Origin: Jaltomata sinuosa
Taxonomy: Eukaryota > Streptophyta > Magnoliopsida > Solanales > Solanaceae
Reading direction: 5' to 3'
Assembly: GCA_003996215.1 (NCBI GenBank)
Contig: QJPP01007525.1
Location: 2,170,001-2,234,000, forward strand
Length of the DNA stretch: 64,000 nucleotides
In this document: positions 1-13,400 of the stretch, one piece after another
How positions within the stretch are numbered: position 1 is the stretch's first letter
How the letters are laid out: each line of letters begins with the position of its first letter
Notes under the pieces: generated by a model
Told to the model about the DNA's origin: nothing
What the model saw: the letters and a program-made list of their open reading frames with translations, nothing else
The model's database searches: none
Made by a program: the position numbers and the translations under genes

Positions 1-1475
1 GCCCCAACTTGCTTGGAGTGAAACACAATAGTGATTGTTATTTGGAAGTCGGTAAGCATGACATAAAGAAAATCCATATGCCTAGATACACGAAATGCAA
101 TGGCGACAGATAAATGCGCAAACATGGTAAGATGGAAAAAATAAGAGTGTGTTGCTGCATCTCAACAGCAGGGAAACCCTCGCATGAAAAAGGAAAAATT
201 CATAACTGAGTCTATTAAACAACAAAACAGCTGCTCAGACCACTATAGCATATCTGCATTTCAAGAACAAGGAAATCTTGTTTAGAAGGGTCAATAACTC
301 AATATCATCTTATCAAAAAATTGCGACTCGAGTTTTCAGGACTAACGTTGAGATAAGGACGTCTTAAATTGACAATAAAAGTGCCAAGAAAAAAAATGAG
401 GACATTCATGATTTGACAACACACTCAAACAGTCTATTGGGAAATTTTTGGAAACTGATTTTATTTTCACTTTCTTTCTGGAAAAGAAGGTGATTAAAAA
501 GTAAATTAACTTACAAGAAGAGGGTCAACGTGATAATATTTAGAATTTGGGGGGCTATTGTAGAGTTTGGTTCAATTTTGGTTTGAGTAAAACAAAACCA
601 ACAAGAGGTGGTTTTTTTTTTTTTGTTTTCTTTTGAAAAATGTTTGTTTGTTCGTCAGAAAACAATTTTGTCCAATAAGCAAACAAATGTGATTTCTTCT
701 CTTAAAAAATCCTTTTTCTTACAGGGCCAACATTTCCTTAAAACGCTTGAGCTTTTGCAAACCGCACCGCACATTGGTTTTCGAGTGCAGCAGAATATCA
801 GAATCAAGGGGAAACAGATATAAAAGAGCACTATTGCAATGAAATTGAATGCAGTCAATCTTTTCTGGATCTTCTCTCAGTAATGTAATCTACGGGCCTT
901 CCTTGAATTTTCAATACTAAATCTGATTCCACAATTACAGGCAATTACTGCATTATACATCCTTATTATTTGGCAACTCTTTTATTTGCTCACTCTTAGA
1001 TATTTGAATTATCATCTTGAAACTATTTAACCCCCTTGCCTTAAGATTTGTTGCATAATAAGCCTTGACCACTAGATTAAAGGCCTAAAATTATGAAGAT
1101 TCACCAAATCCAGCTTTCACCCCACCCACTCCACCCCCCAAACCCCCACCCCCACCCCCTTTTCTTTTGATAGAGAATCTAAGGCTTCTTTCAGTGGAGA
1201 TATAGTGTAAATCGTTGAGAAATTACAGTAATCAAAGTTGATGAGTTGTCATGAGGGGAAACAGAATAGATCGAAGTTAATGACAACTCTATCATAATTC
1301 ATCCATTACCATATAAAGAACCAGCTGTATTCTACCGAATACTTATCTGTCTATATATCTTGTGATCCTTCACCTCACTCAGACATTTTAGATTTTGAGA
1401 GCAAATCGAACTATAAGGGTTAGCAGCAGCACATTCAACCTTGATTTGAACTGGAATCATTCAGAACCAGATTTT
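1..1475 (+). promoter_or_regulatory. Upstream region of the GATA gene
   Basis: No coding exon is recognised here. The stretch is AT-rich with C-rich patches near 1120-1160. A TATA-like catataaag lies near 1310-1318, followed by a TC/A-rich leader up to the ATG at 1476, so transcription probably starts around 1340-1380. The short open frames at 608-858 are low-complexity and overlap on opposite strands; I do not treat them as genes. The promoter assignment is inference from position. Confidence 0.35.
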
Positions 1476-4400
1476 ATGGATAGACAAGGGCCATGTCTCC
1501 ATTGTGGCATCGAGCGTAAGTTCTATTGACCACCTATATCTCACCTTTTATGTTTATCAATAATCTCATGCTTTACAGGATACTTGATTCAGTGATGCAC
1601 AGAATTTATGTGTCTGATGTTCAGGAAATGAACTTTGAAGATACACAAGCATGAAACAGTAAATACCCAAATTTCCCTAAATTGCCTATCTGTTAAACAT
1701 AAAACATAGAGTACTTTAATTTTCTCACCTCTCGAGCCAAATGTTAATTGATTTTCAGCACAGCCGCCATTAGTCTAACAGGAACTGAGGTCATCTAGGA
1801 TAAATTGTAGATTTGGTCCCCAATCCCTGGCATCCATGCTTTAGTCCTCATTTATTTAATCTTTTGACAACCGTGGTCCTTATGTTCTAGATGATGTATA
1901 TTCCAAACTTTTCTCTGAGCAGAAGTTGTTCATTCTTTTTTTTGATCAAGTAAAGTAGTTCATTGATAATAACAAGGCCAACTTGGCCATATACAAGAGA
2001 TAAACCAAAATAAAAGAGAACCTACAAAATATGGTTCTCTCCAAACACCTCCCAATCCTCTATAGAAATAGGAACTATATGAGTGCACCAAAAGAAAATA
2101 AGGAATCGAAGACTACTCCTTAATTGCGGAAAGCTCGTCTCCACCCCTTCAAAAGCTCTCCTATTTTTCTCTTTCCAAATGACCCACATCAACGCAAGGG
2201 GAGTAACATTCCAAGCCTTGTGTCTTTTTCTCGGAGCTCAGCTGAATAACAACTCCTACACAGTTCACAGATCTTGGCAACGCCAAACCAACTAAAGATA
2301 TCCGACCATAACCTCGAGGCTAGCTTCTAATGTAGTAAAATATGATCCACATCCTAAACCTGCCTTTTTGCAAAGGACACACCAACTTATACAGACAACC
2401 CTTCATTTCCTCAAATTTTCCGCCGTCAAAATCACGTGAAGAAACACACTTTCCTCGATACTTTAGGGATCCATACTGACTCATATGGAAAATTATCCTC
2501 CGCCTGACAAGAAGCTTCTCGTAAAAGGACTTGACAGAGAACACCTTGTTATTTCCCAACTCCCAACTTAAAGCATCGGGTCTATCTATTGGCTCAGATT
2601 GCTTGTGAAGTAAAGCAAGCAATCTCTGAAGCTCGCTCACCTCCCAATCTTAAAAATCCCTCCCGAACCTCAAATCCCAAAAAAAAACCATCCCTTTGAG
2701 TCCTCCTAACGTGTTGAACGGACAAATCTCTTTGGCAAGATACCCTATACAACACTGGGAAATCATTCTTTAGCACCAAATCCCCACACCACTTCTGTTC
2801 CCAAAAACTAATACTACTTCCGACCCCAACCTTAAAAGAAATGTTGTCATAAAAGGCTTCCTACCCTTTCATATTCATCAACACCCGAAAGGCATCGTGA
2901 TATCATTTGTTCTCCAGCCTCCCTCTACTACTCCAAATTTATCCACTATCACCCCTCTCCATAGAGCTTCTCCATCTACCTCGAATCTCCACAACCACTT
3001 ACCCAAAAGAGCTTTGTTGAAAGTCTTTAATTCTTTAATCTCAAGTCCTCCCCACCTTTTAGGAGATGTCACAAAAAGTGGGTTGTTCCCAGCAACCAGA
3101 ATGATCACCGGAAGAGGGAGAGTTTGGTCCAGAAAGGACCCTAGGGAGGACACTCGAAAGTAGTGCCCGGGAGCATTTTGGTGCTTTGGCCTTTGAATGT
3201 GAAATGGAGGAGAGCTCATAACTCACCTTTAACTATTCTCCAAGACTGTTGAAAGAAAGCTAAGGTGAATCCATCTGGTCCTGGCGCCTTATCCCCCACA
3301 CAGCTTGTGACGCTTCCCTCACCTCTACTTTTTCTATTGCCCTTTTCCAACCACTCCCTCATTCCCTACCTTATCTGACAAATGTTCATAGAACTCTACA
3401 ATGGCCCCTTCACTTCCTACTCTCTCTCATACACTTCTCCATTCACATCTAACGCCTTGATGAAGTTCCTTCTACGATTTGCTACTGTGACCCCATTAAA
3501 GAATTTTGTATTAGAAATCCCTCTTTCAACCACAACGCCATCGATTTTTGCCTCCAACTAGTCTCTTGAGCAATTGCTAGAGCAGTGAGCTACATATTCG
3601 CCTCTTCCTTCCTATCCCTCTCCCTCTTTTCTAATGCGCCATCTCTTCCACAAGCTTTAACTCCACCTCGTTAATTAACTCCCTCATTCTAACTTCCAAC
3701 CTCTTAAACACCTCCGTGTTCCACTTCATTATAACTCCTTTTAACAATTTTAACTTGCAAGCAAGTCGGAAAGAGGGTGTACCAACAACTTCATACGCAT
3801 TCCACCAGAATTTACTCTATCTTCAAAATCTGGTGCTCTAAGCCATATGTTCTCGAACCTCAACAGAATACCCGAGCTCCTTCTTCTACTACCATCTAGC
3901 ATGATAGGAAAACGGTCCGAGGTCAATCTGCACAATGGAACATGCAACATATCCAGTAACATCCTTTTTTATTCCGTGGACACCAAGAATCTATCAAGTC
4001 TTAATTTTGATATGGAGTTTCCTGCTCTAACCCATGTAAGCTTGCCCATGTCAAAGGATGATCAATGAGGTACTGTTTATCAAGTGAACGCTGAAAACTC
4101 TTCCATCGCCCTGGACATCGTCCTACAACCTACCTTTTCTTTGGGGAATCTAATTGTGTTATAATCCCTTTGTAACACCCAATGAATCTACATCTCGCCA
4201 TCATAGTAGTCATATGTTCCCAAAAGACCCCAGATCCTCCCTTACCGGCCCATACACTCCCCCAAAACCCCTCTTTACCACCCTGAAGGTTTTTACACGC
4301 CCCACAAGCATGAACTCCATCTTACTCACCTCTACAACCTCCAATTATCTTTCATCCCACAAAATCAAAATGCCCCTGCATTCTCCATCACCGGTACGAA

Positions 4401-7400
4401 ATCAAATTTCACCCATCTCCTCCTATAAGGTTCTCACTACCGTATCTATCATTATCTCCATTATGGTCTCTTGAAGGCACAGGAGATCCGGCACCCATTC
4501 CCTTATGTCCTCAATAAGCTGAAGTGGTGTCATATTTTGTCTAATCACCTCCCCTGGTTCTTCTTCGACCTACATCTACCTCTTCTAACTCGTGCTACAA
4601 CCAACCTCTCACATCTCCTTACTGGCGCATATGTGCACCTCCTCTTCACATCCCGAACCATCTCAGTCTCGCTTCCCTCATCTTGTCTGCCGCGGAAGTC
4701 ACTCCCACCTTGCCCCGTATAAGTTCATTCCATATCCTATCTCTCATAGTATGCCTACACATCCATCTGAGCATTCTCATCTTCGCTACATTCATCTTCT
4801 GAACGTGGGCGTTCTTGACTAGCAAGCACTCTGACCCATACAGCAAGGTAGTTCTAACCACCACTCTACAAAACATACCTTTAAGCCTAGGCTACACATT
4901 CTTATCGCACAGTACCCTGGATGAGAGCCTTCACTTTACCCACCCTGCTCTAATACGATGTGCGACATCATCATCAATCTCTGTCTCCTTGGATTATGGA
5001 CCAAGATACTTTAAGCTTCCTCTCTTGGTCTTGGGTATGATTTGTGCATCGTTCTTCACTTCCACCTCCGCCTCGTGTGTTACGTCACTAAACTTGCACC
5101 TAGATACTCTGTTTTAGTCCTGTTTAACCTGTGAACTTTAGTCTTTATGGTCTGTCTCAAAACTTCCTTCGTTAACTCCACCGCATGTCTAGTCAATCAA
5201 TACTATGTCATCTACGAACGGCATATGCCATGAACCTCCCGTTAAATATATCGTGTCAATTCATCCATCACTGAGGCAAAAAGGTACGGGCCAAGGGTTG
5301 ATCCTTAGTACAACCCAATCATGACCTGGAAGTGTTCAAGTCTCATCCCACTGTCCTAACCAGGATCTTGATTCTATCATACATGTCGTTAATTTGCTTC
5401 CACTGTAAGCACAGTTACACCTCTAAACTCCAAACATCTCCCGAGGACCTCCTTGGGACTTTATCGTATACCTTTTCTAGATCGATGAACACCATGGGTA
5501 AGTCTTTCTTCTTGTCCCAATACTGCTCCAACAATCTCCTTTTGCCCGCCTGGGTAACCCCTCGAGTCCCATAACACCTCTCAAGTTCCTTCCCAAATGC
5601 AATCAATTGTCCTAGACCACATAACCACAAGCATATGTTGCTCATATGCAGTCCTCTTTTTCCTCATTTCTATCCCCAAAGTTGAAACTGCCATGTACAT
5701 CGTCAACTCCTCTAGAAGTGGTCCCAATTAGTTTCTCGATATGCGGGATGCCTCTCACAACCTTGTCCAACTCCTCCCAGAACAAAGAAGAGTTTTTTGA
5801 CCTCCTCGTCCAAACACGCTTGCGGCGCATATGCACGAATTACGTCAATAGTAAGCCCTCCCAAAACTAGCTTAATGGACAGTATCCTATCATTCACCCT
5901 TTAAACCTCTACTGCTTGCTCCTTGAGTTCCTTGTCTACTAAAATGCCTACTCCATTCCTACTCCTCGAGCTTCTTGAGTATCATAACTTAGACCCGTCT
6001 ACATCCCTAACCTTGGTTCCTACCCATTTGGTTTCTTGAACACAAGCTATATTGATCTTCCTCTTCATAAAAGTCTTCACTAACTCTATCGACATCCTCG
6101 CCAATGTCCCTGTGTTTCAAGACCCAACTCTCAACCTATGAGATCCTTAGGTAACCTTACCACCGCTGCCCCCCGCCCCCAATCGAGCACATGACCTTAA
6201 ACTACCATCAAACCCTGAAGCTACTAATGCCAGTTATAGAATAATCAAGTGTAAGATAATCCCTAAATCTAAACATTGACAGTCACGCAATACAATGAAG
6301 AAAATAAAAAAGAAGCAATAAACTATAGCAAAGATACAGTTCAAAGTAGGAATCAAAAAATGTTGTAGTATTTACAAGGGCGCAGCAACAAATTCACCAA
6401 CGCAAAATATCAGATTTAAGGAAATCAGTTTACAATCAAGCAACAATAAGGGGCTGCGCAATCTGTTAAGGAAAAATCAGATTTAGATAAGACAACAAAA
6501 AGGGAAAAAAAAAGGGCGGTGGATCGCACCTTGGAGTTGATGGGAATAAAAAAACTACTATGCGCAGATTTGCAGAAATCTGGCGACGTCTGATGTATTC
6601 CTTGGTCCGCCGGTAGTCGCAGTTGGTGGATCATCGGTCATCAGGATGGGGTAGCTGGATATTGCTGACTGGTGGCGGCAGTGCAACGAAAAAAACAGAG
6701 AGAGAGAGAGTGAGAGAAAGGGAGAAAGAAAACGGGGCTGGGGTAAATCTTACCTAGTCGCCGGTGGTGGTGGGTGGTGTCGGTTCAGATGGTAACTTTC
6801 CTCCTTAAAATATCATGCAAATAAATGCAGTCTGCCAAAAGGTTTAACTATTTTGCATGGTTCCTTAACATATCAAACAAACCCTTTTCAATCTTTCCAC
6901 TATCTTTTTTTTTTGATGAAGTAAGTGATTATATTAAAAGGCATCAAGAAGATGCAAGAGACTTACAAAGTAAAATAGGTGATAACTCCAGTTACAACAA
7001 AAACAAGTAAGTTCTGGGAGTTGAAACCTATAGCAAAAACTCAAGGCTATTAGGACATTAAGAGGGAGCTAATGAAATCTAAATAGGGGAAAGGTTGCTC
7101 CAACTAAAAAAATTCATCAGACTTTTAGATTTCAAAGAGTAGTTCGGAATTCCATCCATATACACCAAAATATACATGCTGGTACCATTCAAAGTTCAAC
7201 TATTTTGTATGGTTCCTTAACATGGTGATGAAAATGTGAGTACAAAAACAGTTGACGCATCCTAAAAGTCTATGCATGTTTTACCGAAAGATATTTCCTC
7301 TTCTTTTGAATATTATACATACTCTAGTTTCATGACGCTTCCGTTCTCGTGCAATACATTCTATACCTTTTTACAGAAAATCTTAATTGTCAATGATCAT

Positions 7401-10400
7401 TGTGCTTTAGTTTCAGTGTAAGAATTTATTCATATTTTGTCCAAGTTTAAACACTAATTAATTTTGAACTCAAACAGAAACCCCCCTTTGGAGAACCGGG
7501 CCACCTGGAAAACCAGTGCTCTGCAATGAATGTGGATCGAGATGGCAGACTAGGGGGAAACTAGATGACCATATTCCCAAAAATGCAAACAGAGAAATAC
7601 AGAGGTATCAGTTACCTTCTGAGATGAAGCCGCGTCGCTTAGCTCGTAATGACAAACAGCTAGAAGTTGGAGTACAGATTTCTGGACAGGATGGGTCTTC
7701 AGTTTGTCTTGAAGAGGAAATGAATAACATACCAAGCTTAGGTTCAGCAGTATTATCCTCAGACAACTGCATGCAGATGGAAGAAACAAATGGTAAAATA
7801 ATTTTCACTTATATATAGAGAGCACTTAACTTGTCTCAGCAAATATGATGCACGTTCTGAATCAAATCCTTTCTTTAGCGTGTAAGGGTTATAAAAAAGT
7901 GGAAAACTAACATCTTCCTATTCAATTTCTGGCCAATTTCTTTCTTCTGCTTTACATTATAGTAAGCCCAAAACAATAAGTCTCAAACAAAATTATGAGA
8001 TAGATGAAATTAGGCAACCAAATCATTGTTAAAGTAATCCTGCAGTGCATAGTCTTCTGACTCAAAAGAAAAGGACAGATGGAAGAAACAAATGGTAAAA
8101 TAATTTTCACTTATATATAGAGAGCACTTAACTTGTCTCAGCAAATATGATGCATGTTCTGAATCAAATCCTTTCTTAAGCGAAGGGTTATAAAAAAGTG
8201 GAAAACTAATATCTTCCTATTCAATTTCTGGCCAATTTCTTTCTTCTGCTTTACATTATAGTAAAGCCCAAAACTATAAGTCTCAAACAAAATTATGAGA
8301 TAGATGAAATTAGGCAACCAAATCATTGTTAAAGTAATCCTGCAGTGCATAGTCTTCTGACTCAAAGAAAAGGAAGAAACAGTTCACCCAATATTCTTCT
8401 GACTCAAAGAAAAGGAAGAAACAGTTCACCCAATATATTGTTTCCGATTACGAACTTCTCTTATTCTATTGAACCCCACCCCCCACCCCGCACCCCACCC
8501 CCAAAAAAAGGAGAAAAAAGCAGGGGAAGAATCTATCGACCCTACACAACTATTTAACAGTGAAACAGAAATTTTATCAGCATTCTCTCACTTTTTTTTT
8601 GAGGATGGTAACAGTTAGTCTATCTATATATTAACATAAGCACTACATCCAAAAAATGTAGTACCCTTTCAAAAGCAATACATACTACATCTGTCCTTTC
8701 TTCCCTATTTTTTACAAATAGTCTAGGACATCAAAAATGTCTTCAGTCTGCACTAATATATCCTGTTTACACCAAAAACAGCATTCTCCCACTTTCCAAG
8801 TGGTTGTTTTATGTTAGTATCTAATACTCAAAAGAATCACTTCCACCATGAGCTCTAAGCAACTTGCTAAACATGTATCAAGATTCCAAACAATCGGATT
8901 TATTTTTATGCAGGAAATTCCTTTCATTTGCCGATTATGGTGATGTGCTTGTGAAATTATGCAATGTCATACCACATTCAGGGTTTTACCGAATAAGCCG
9001 TAGGGAAGCAATCACTATATCATACTCTATAAGCAAAATATTGGGTTTCTTTCTCGCTCAAAGGCCATTAATTATAGTGTCTACCCTAAGCTTCAAGAAC
9101 TTATTTTCCGTTACACAATGAACTGACATTGACAAATTTCAGGTAATGTGGATTTTCAATATAGATATGAACTGACAAGTCCAATTATACCTTAACCATA
9201 CAAATAATAAAAGCTTAACCCCAAAAAAAGAAAAAAATTATCTATTGTATTAATGCCTTATTGTTTTATGTGCACTAACGTTCACCTTTTGTTGGGAGAA
9301 GCAGACAAAGATCCTCTGTTGAATCCTGAGAGTGTTCCAAGAAGAAACAGATCAGAGCTTGGACAACTCATTTTGTCACCTGTTGAAAGAATCCAGAGGC
9401 AGCTTTATAACAATCTCCAGGAACCAGACTTTGAAGATGTAGCTGCCGATGATGGAAATATTACTCTAATTTATGCAAGGAACAAGTACACTGATCTTAA
9501 TGAGATTGGTCTTGGAGCCATGCTGCTCCTATCACCAACTACTACAGAAGAACGTTCGAAGTCTCTTTCTCCAGTGGCAGAAGATCCTTGCTCAAAGAAT
9601 GTTCCTGTAGAAAATTTAAGGGTATGTCAATAAATTGTTCTCTAAAATGCTGCTGCTATTGAATCTTCTTGTGTATACAGAGATGAAAGTCTGATTATTG
9701 AAGAAATAGGTAAGGTATGCTCACCCACAAAATGTTTGAAAACTAAGTCGACCAAAAAGTCTCTTCGATCTCCTTTTAAGTTATAACGACAAAAATCAAT
9801 AAGCCACTACACCTTCCAATAATATTTACACTAAAGAGAAGCTAGAGAGCCATTAATACATAATCCAGGAGCATTTAAGAGTCAGAATCTGAGTTTCATA
9901 AATGCCCCCAAGTAGCAACATAGCACTCTTCAAAATAGTTTTATACTTTTATATTACTTAGTAGACTTTGAAGTAATATGAAGTAGACATAGAAAAAGCA
10001 AAACGAAAACACACCTTTGTTACATTAACCTACTTATACTGCTACTCTAGCAACAAGCATTGCAGAAACCAAAAAATGGATCGACTATTCACAACCATAA
10101 AACTTCTTAGAAGGTCAGGAAGTACTAAAACAAAAGAAAGGGGCAACGAGAGTAAAATATATTACTCCTTAGAAAAGGAAAATGGGACGTGGGAAGAAAT
10201 GAGAACGCTAAAATCTGTCATTCTTTTGAATTGTGGCAGAACAATGTAAATGACGATAACTGAAAAAGGAAACAATGGGAATGATTCATGGGACTGGATA
10301 AGCATATCTTTGGCGCCGGAGCATCATACAATTGAAAAAGGCTACTTTTGGGATGTACCCTCGTATTCTTAGTTTTGTTTGAAACTTAGGATGCTTAAAC

Positions 10401-13400
10401 TACAAAGTTAATTATTTCGCCAAACAAGGAAGTAGAATTGGCGGGAGATATAACTTTATGCCAAAAAGAAAAAGGAAAATGGTGGAGCAAAGATTTTCTA
10501 CTATATGCTCAAGTACAAGAATAGATCTTGATGGAAGGAACATAACATGATAGCTTCACACAAAATTGGCAACCGAGGCTTTCAAAGCCAAAAAATACAT
10601 TGAGTGTTGTCTTTCGGATTAACTTTCCTTCTTTACCAGCAAGACGATGTCTGTATTTTTGCTTCAAGGGCATGCTTGAACATTAAAACTACGTCCAGGG
10701 TATATGATATAGAAAATAGCTACATGTAGTTTCACTAATATTGTTGTTCCACACACCATATGAAATTCCTTTACTTGTCAAAATAACCATTATCAGCATC
10801 AACAAAAAAACATATGATTTTTAAAACACAGTTTTGAGCAACACCTCAAAAAGGTGAAGGAAGAAACTAGTATTAAAGTATCTTACCTAGTGTGCTCCCT
10901 AATCCTGAAAGGAGTCCCCTCCTACATTTAAGAATCTACAACAACAACATACCCATTGTATTCCCACAAAGTGGGGTCTGGAAGGGTAGAATGTACGCAG
11001 ACCGTATGTTTACCTCAGAGGTGAAGTAAAGAGGCTGTTTCCGATAGACCCTCGGCTCAAGACAAAAAATGACCAGAAAAGGACGTAATGAGAGTACAAG
11101 AGATATAACCAATAAACGAAAACAGTAGATAGTCACAAAACTATACTATAACAAAATAATACTATAAACGAACTACACGATATACTACAACAAAATAATA
11201 CTATAATCGAACTACACGACATACACGAAACACTAAAAGTAGCAGAGGCTGACGAAACAAAAACTACAAGAGTAGTCCTACAACTACTAAAAAGGGCAAC
11301 AAGAGACATTGCACTCCTCCCTTCTAGCATGATGTAAACCTACCTACTAACCTTCTACCCTAATATGTGCCCTCCACACTTTCCTATCTAAGGCCATGTC
11401 CTCGGTAAGCTGCAACTGCGCCAAATCCTGTCTAATCACCTCTCTCCAGTATTTCTTCGGTCTACCTCGACCTCTTTTAAAACCATCCATAGTCAGCCTC
11501 TCACACCGCCGCACAGGGGCCTCCGTGCATCTCCTCATCACATGCCCGAACCATCTCAACCTCACTTCCCACATCTTGTCTTCCACCGAAGACTCCCCCA
11601 CCTTGTCTCGGATATCCTCATTCCTAATCCTATCCCTCCTAGTAAACCCATACATCCAGCTCAACATCCTCATCTCAGCCACCTTCATCTTTTGTACGTG
11701 AGAATTCTTGACAGGCCAACACTCTGCCCTTACAACGTAGCCGGTCTAACTGTCACTCTGTAGAACTTGTCTTTCAGTCTAGGAGGCACCTTTTTATCAC
11801 ACAAGACCCCGGATGCGAGCCTCCATTTCATCCACCCTGCACCAATACGGGGGGTAACATCCTCGTCAATCTCACCATCTCCCTGGATAATAGACCCAAG
11901 GTACTTGAAGCTATCTCTCTTCTAGATGGCATGGGTATCAAGCCTCACTTCCACGTCAGTCTCAGGTGTCACCTCACTGAACTTGCACTCCAAATATTCC
12001 GTCTTGATCCTGCTCAACCTTAACCCTTTAGACTCCAGGGTCTGTCTCCAAACCTCCAACTTGTCATTAACTCCTTCGCGGGTCTCCTCAATCAAAACTA
12101 CGTCGTCCGCAAATAACATACACGTTCACAATATTAGTCTAGTACAACAAAAAAAAAAATCAATATCAGAAGTCCCTCTTAGCCGAAAAAGATCGGGGAC
12201 ATTAGACATTTATATACTACTAACTTAAATCCTACTTAAACGTCATTTAAGATTTTGGCACAAAAATTAAGAAAACCATTTAATAATATTAATTATAAGG
12301 GTTATTTGATTAAGTTACCTCTATATCTCTTCAAATTACCCATTATCTCTCCACAAACTTTTTAGATCATTTATTGGAGCAAGGTTAGATTTGAACAAGA
12401 ACAATTAAGCCTTTTTGGTTTCCTAAAATGACACTTATTTCATACCAACTTTGAAAGGCTAAAATGACATTTAAAATGGACAAGGGGTAGTACAATCTAA
12501 TTTCTTTTTTCTTCATAGTACTATTTCTTTGATAGAGTAAAGTTGCCACCACCACCACCACCACCACCCCAACTAAATTCCATACCCAAGAGCCCAATAG
12601 TGACTTTTTTTCTCACATTGCTTCATCGGTGACTCAAACCTCATGTTATCTTTGAAAGTGGAGGGTCCTTACCACTAGACCATTCAGCCCTTATCACATT
12701 TATATACTACATAAAAAGAGCTTTTAGGAGTTATATGTTACGTGTAGTAGTCAGGTTCCATGCTTCATCTAAAAGCATAAGTCGTTAGAGATAGCACAAT
12801 TTTATTTACTTAAATTATGTGTTCGGCATGTCCCCCTCACATGTGGGTTCCTAGCACATGAATTTTTTTTTATGGGTGACAGTAAAACTCAGATTCGGAT
12901 CTCTGTCTGCTCTAATACCACCATATTAAAGTGTGTGACCATCTCATCTAAAAAACTTAAACTGTTAGAGAAAGTACACTTCTATTTATTTAAATTGTGT
13001 CTTCAACAATTGTGATATTGTTAAATCATCTACAACAACCTTAAATTTTCCAAACCTCACCCTACAAAATATTAGGAGCACAAGAATAAAAGATTAAAGA
13101 TCATTGACACAACTTCCCTCCATGTGATTTTAAATTCACTTTGTCCCATTTTATCACATTCAGTCATCATGTATGTGCTACAACTCGATGCAATAAAGTC
13201 TAGCTAAAACCAACTTATCATCAAAAAATTACATGTTACAGTTAAAACCTTATCATATAAATTACTTATCAAAAGAAAACATTGTCTTTTCATCACTACG
13301 CATATCTGCAAATTAATTACTTCTTGAAGTGACAAAAGATGTTCTCTTTAGCTTATAATATTTTCTATCCCTTTGCTTCCAGTATTTCAGCTGTATTATT

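Noticed and set aside
4154..5117. Plus-strand open frames rich in Ser/Thr/Pro/His
   Set aside because: Shadows of the antisense LINE endonuclease and RT sequences.
8345..8557. Repeat-containing 70-codon frame
   Set aside because: Arises from the 42-bp tandem repeat and a C-rich tract in an intron.
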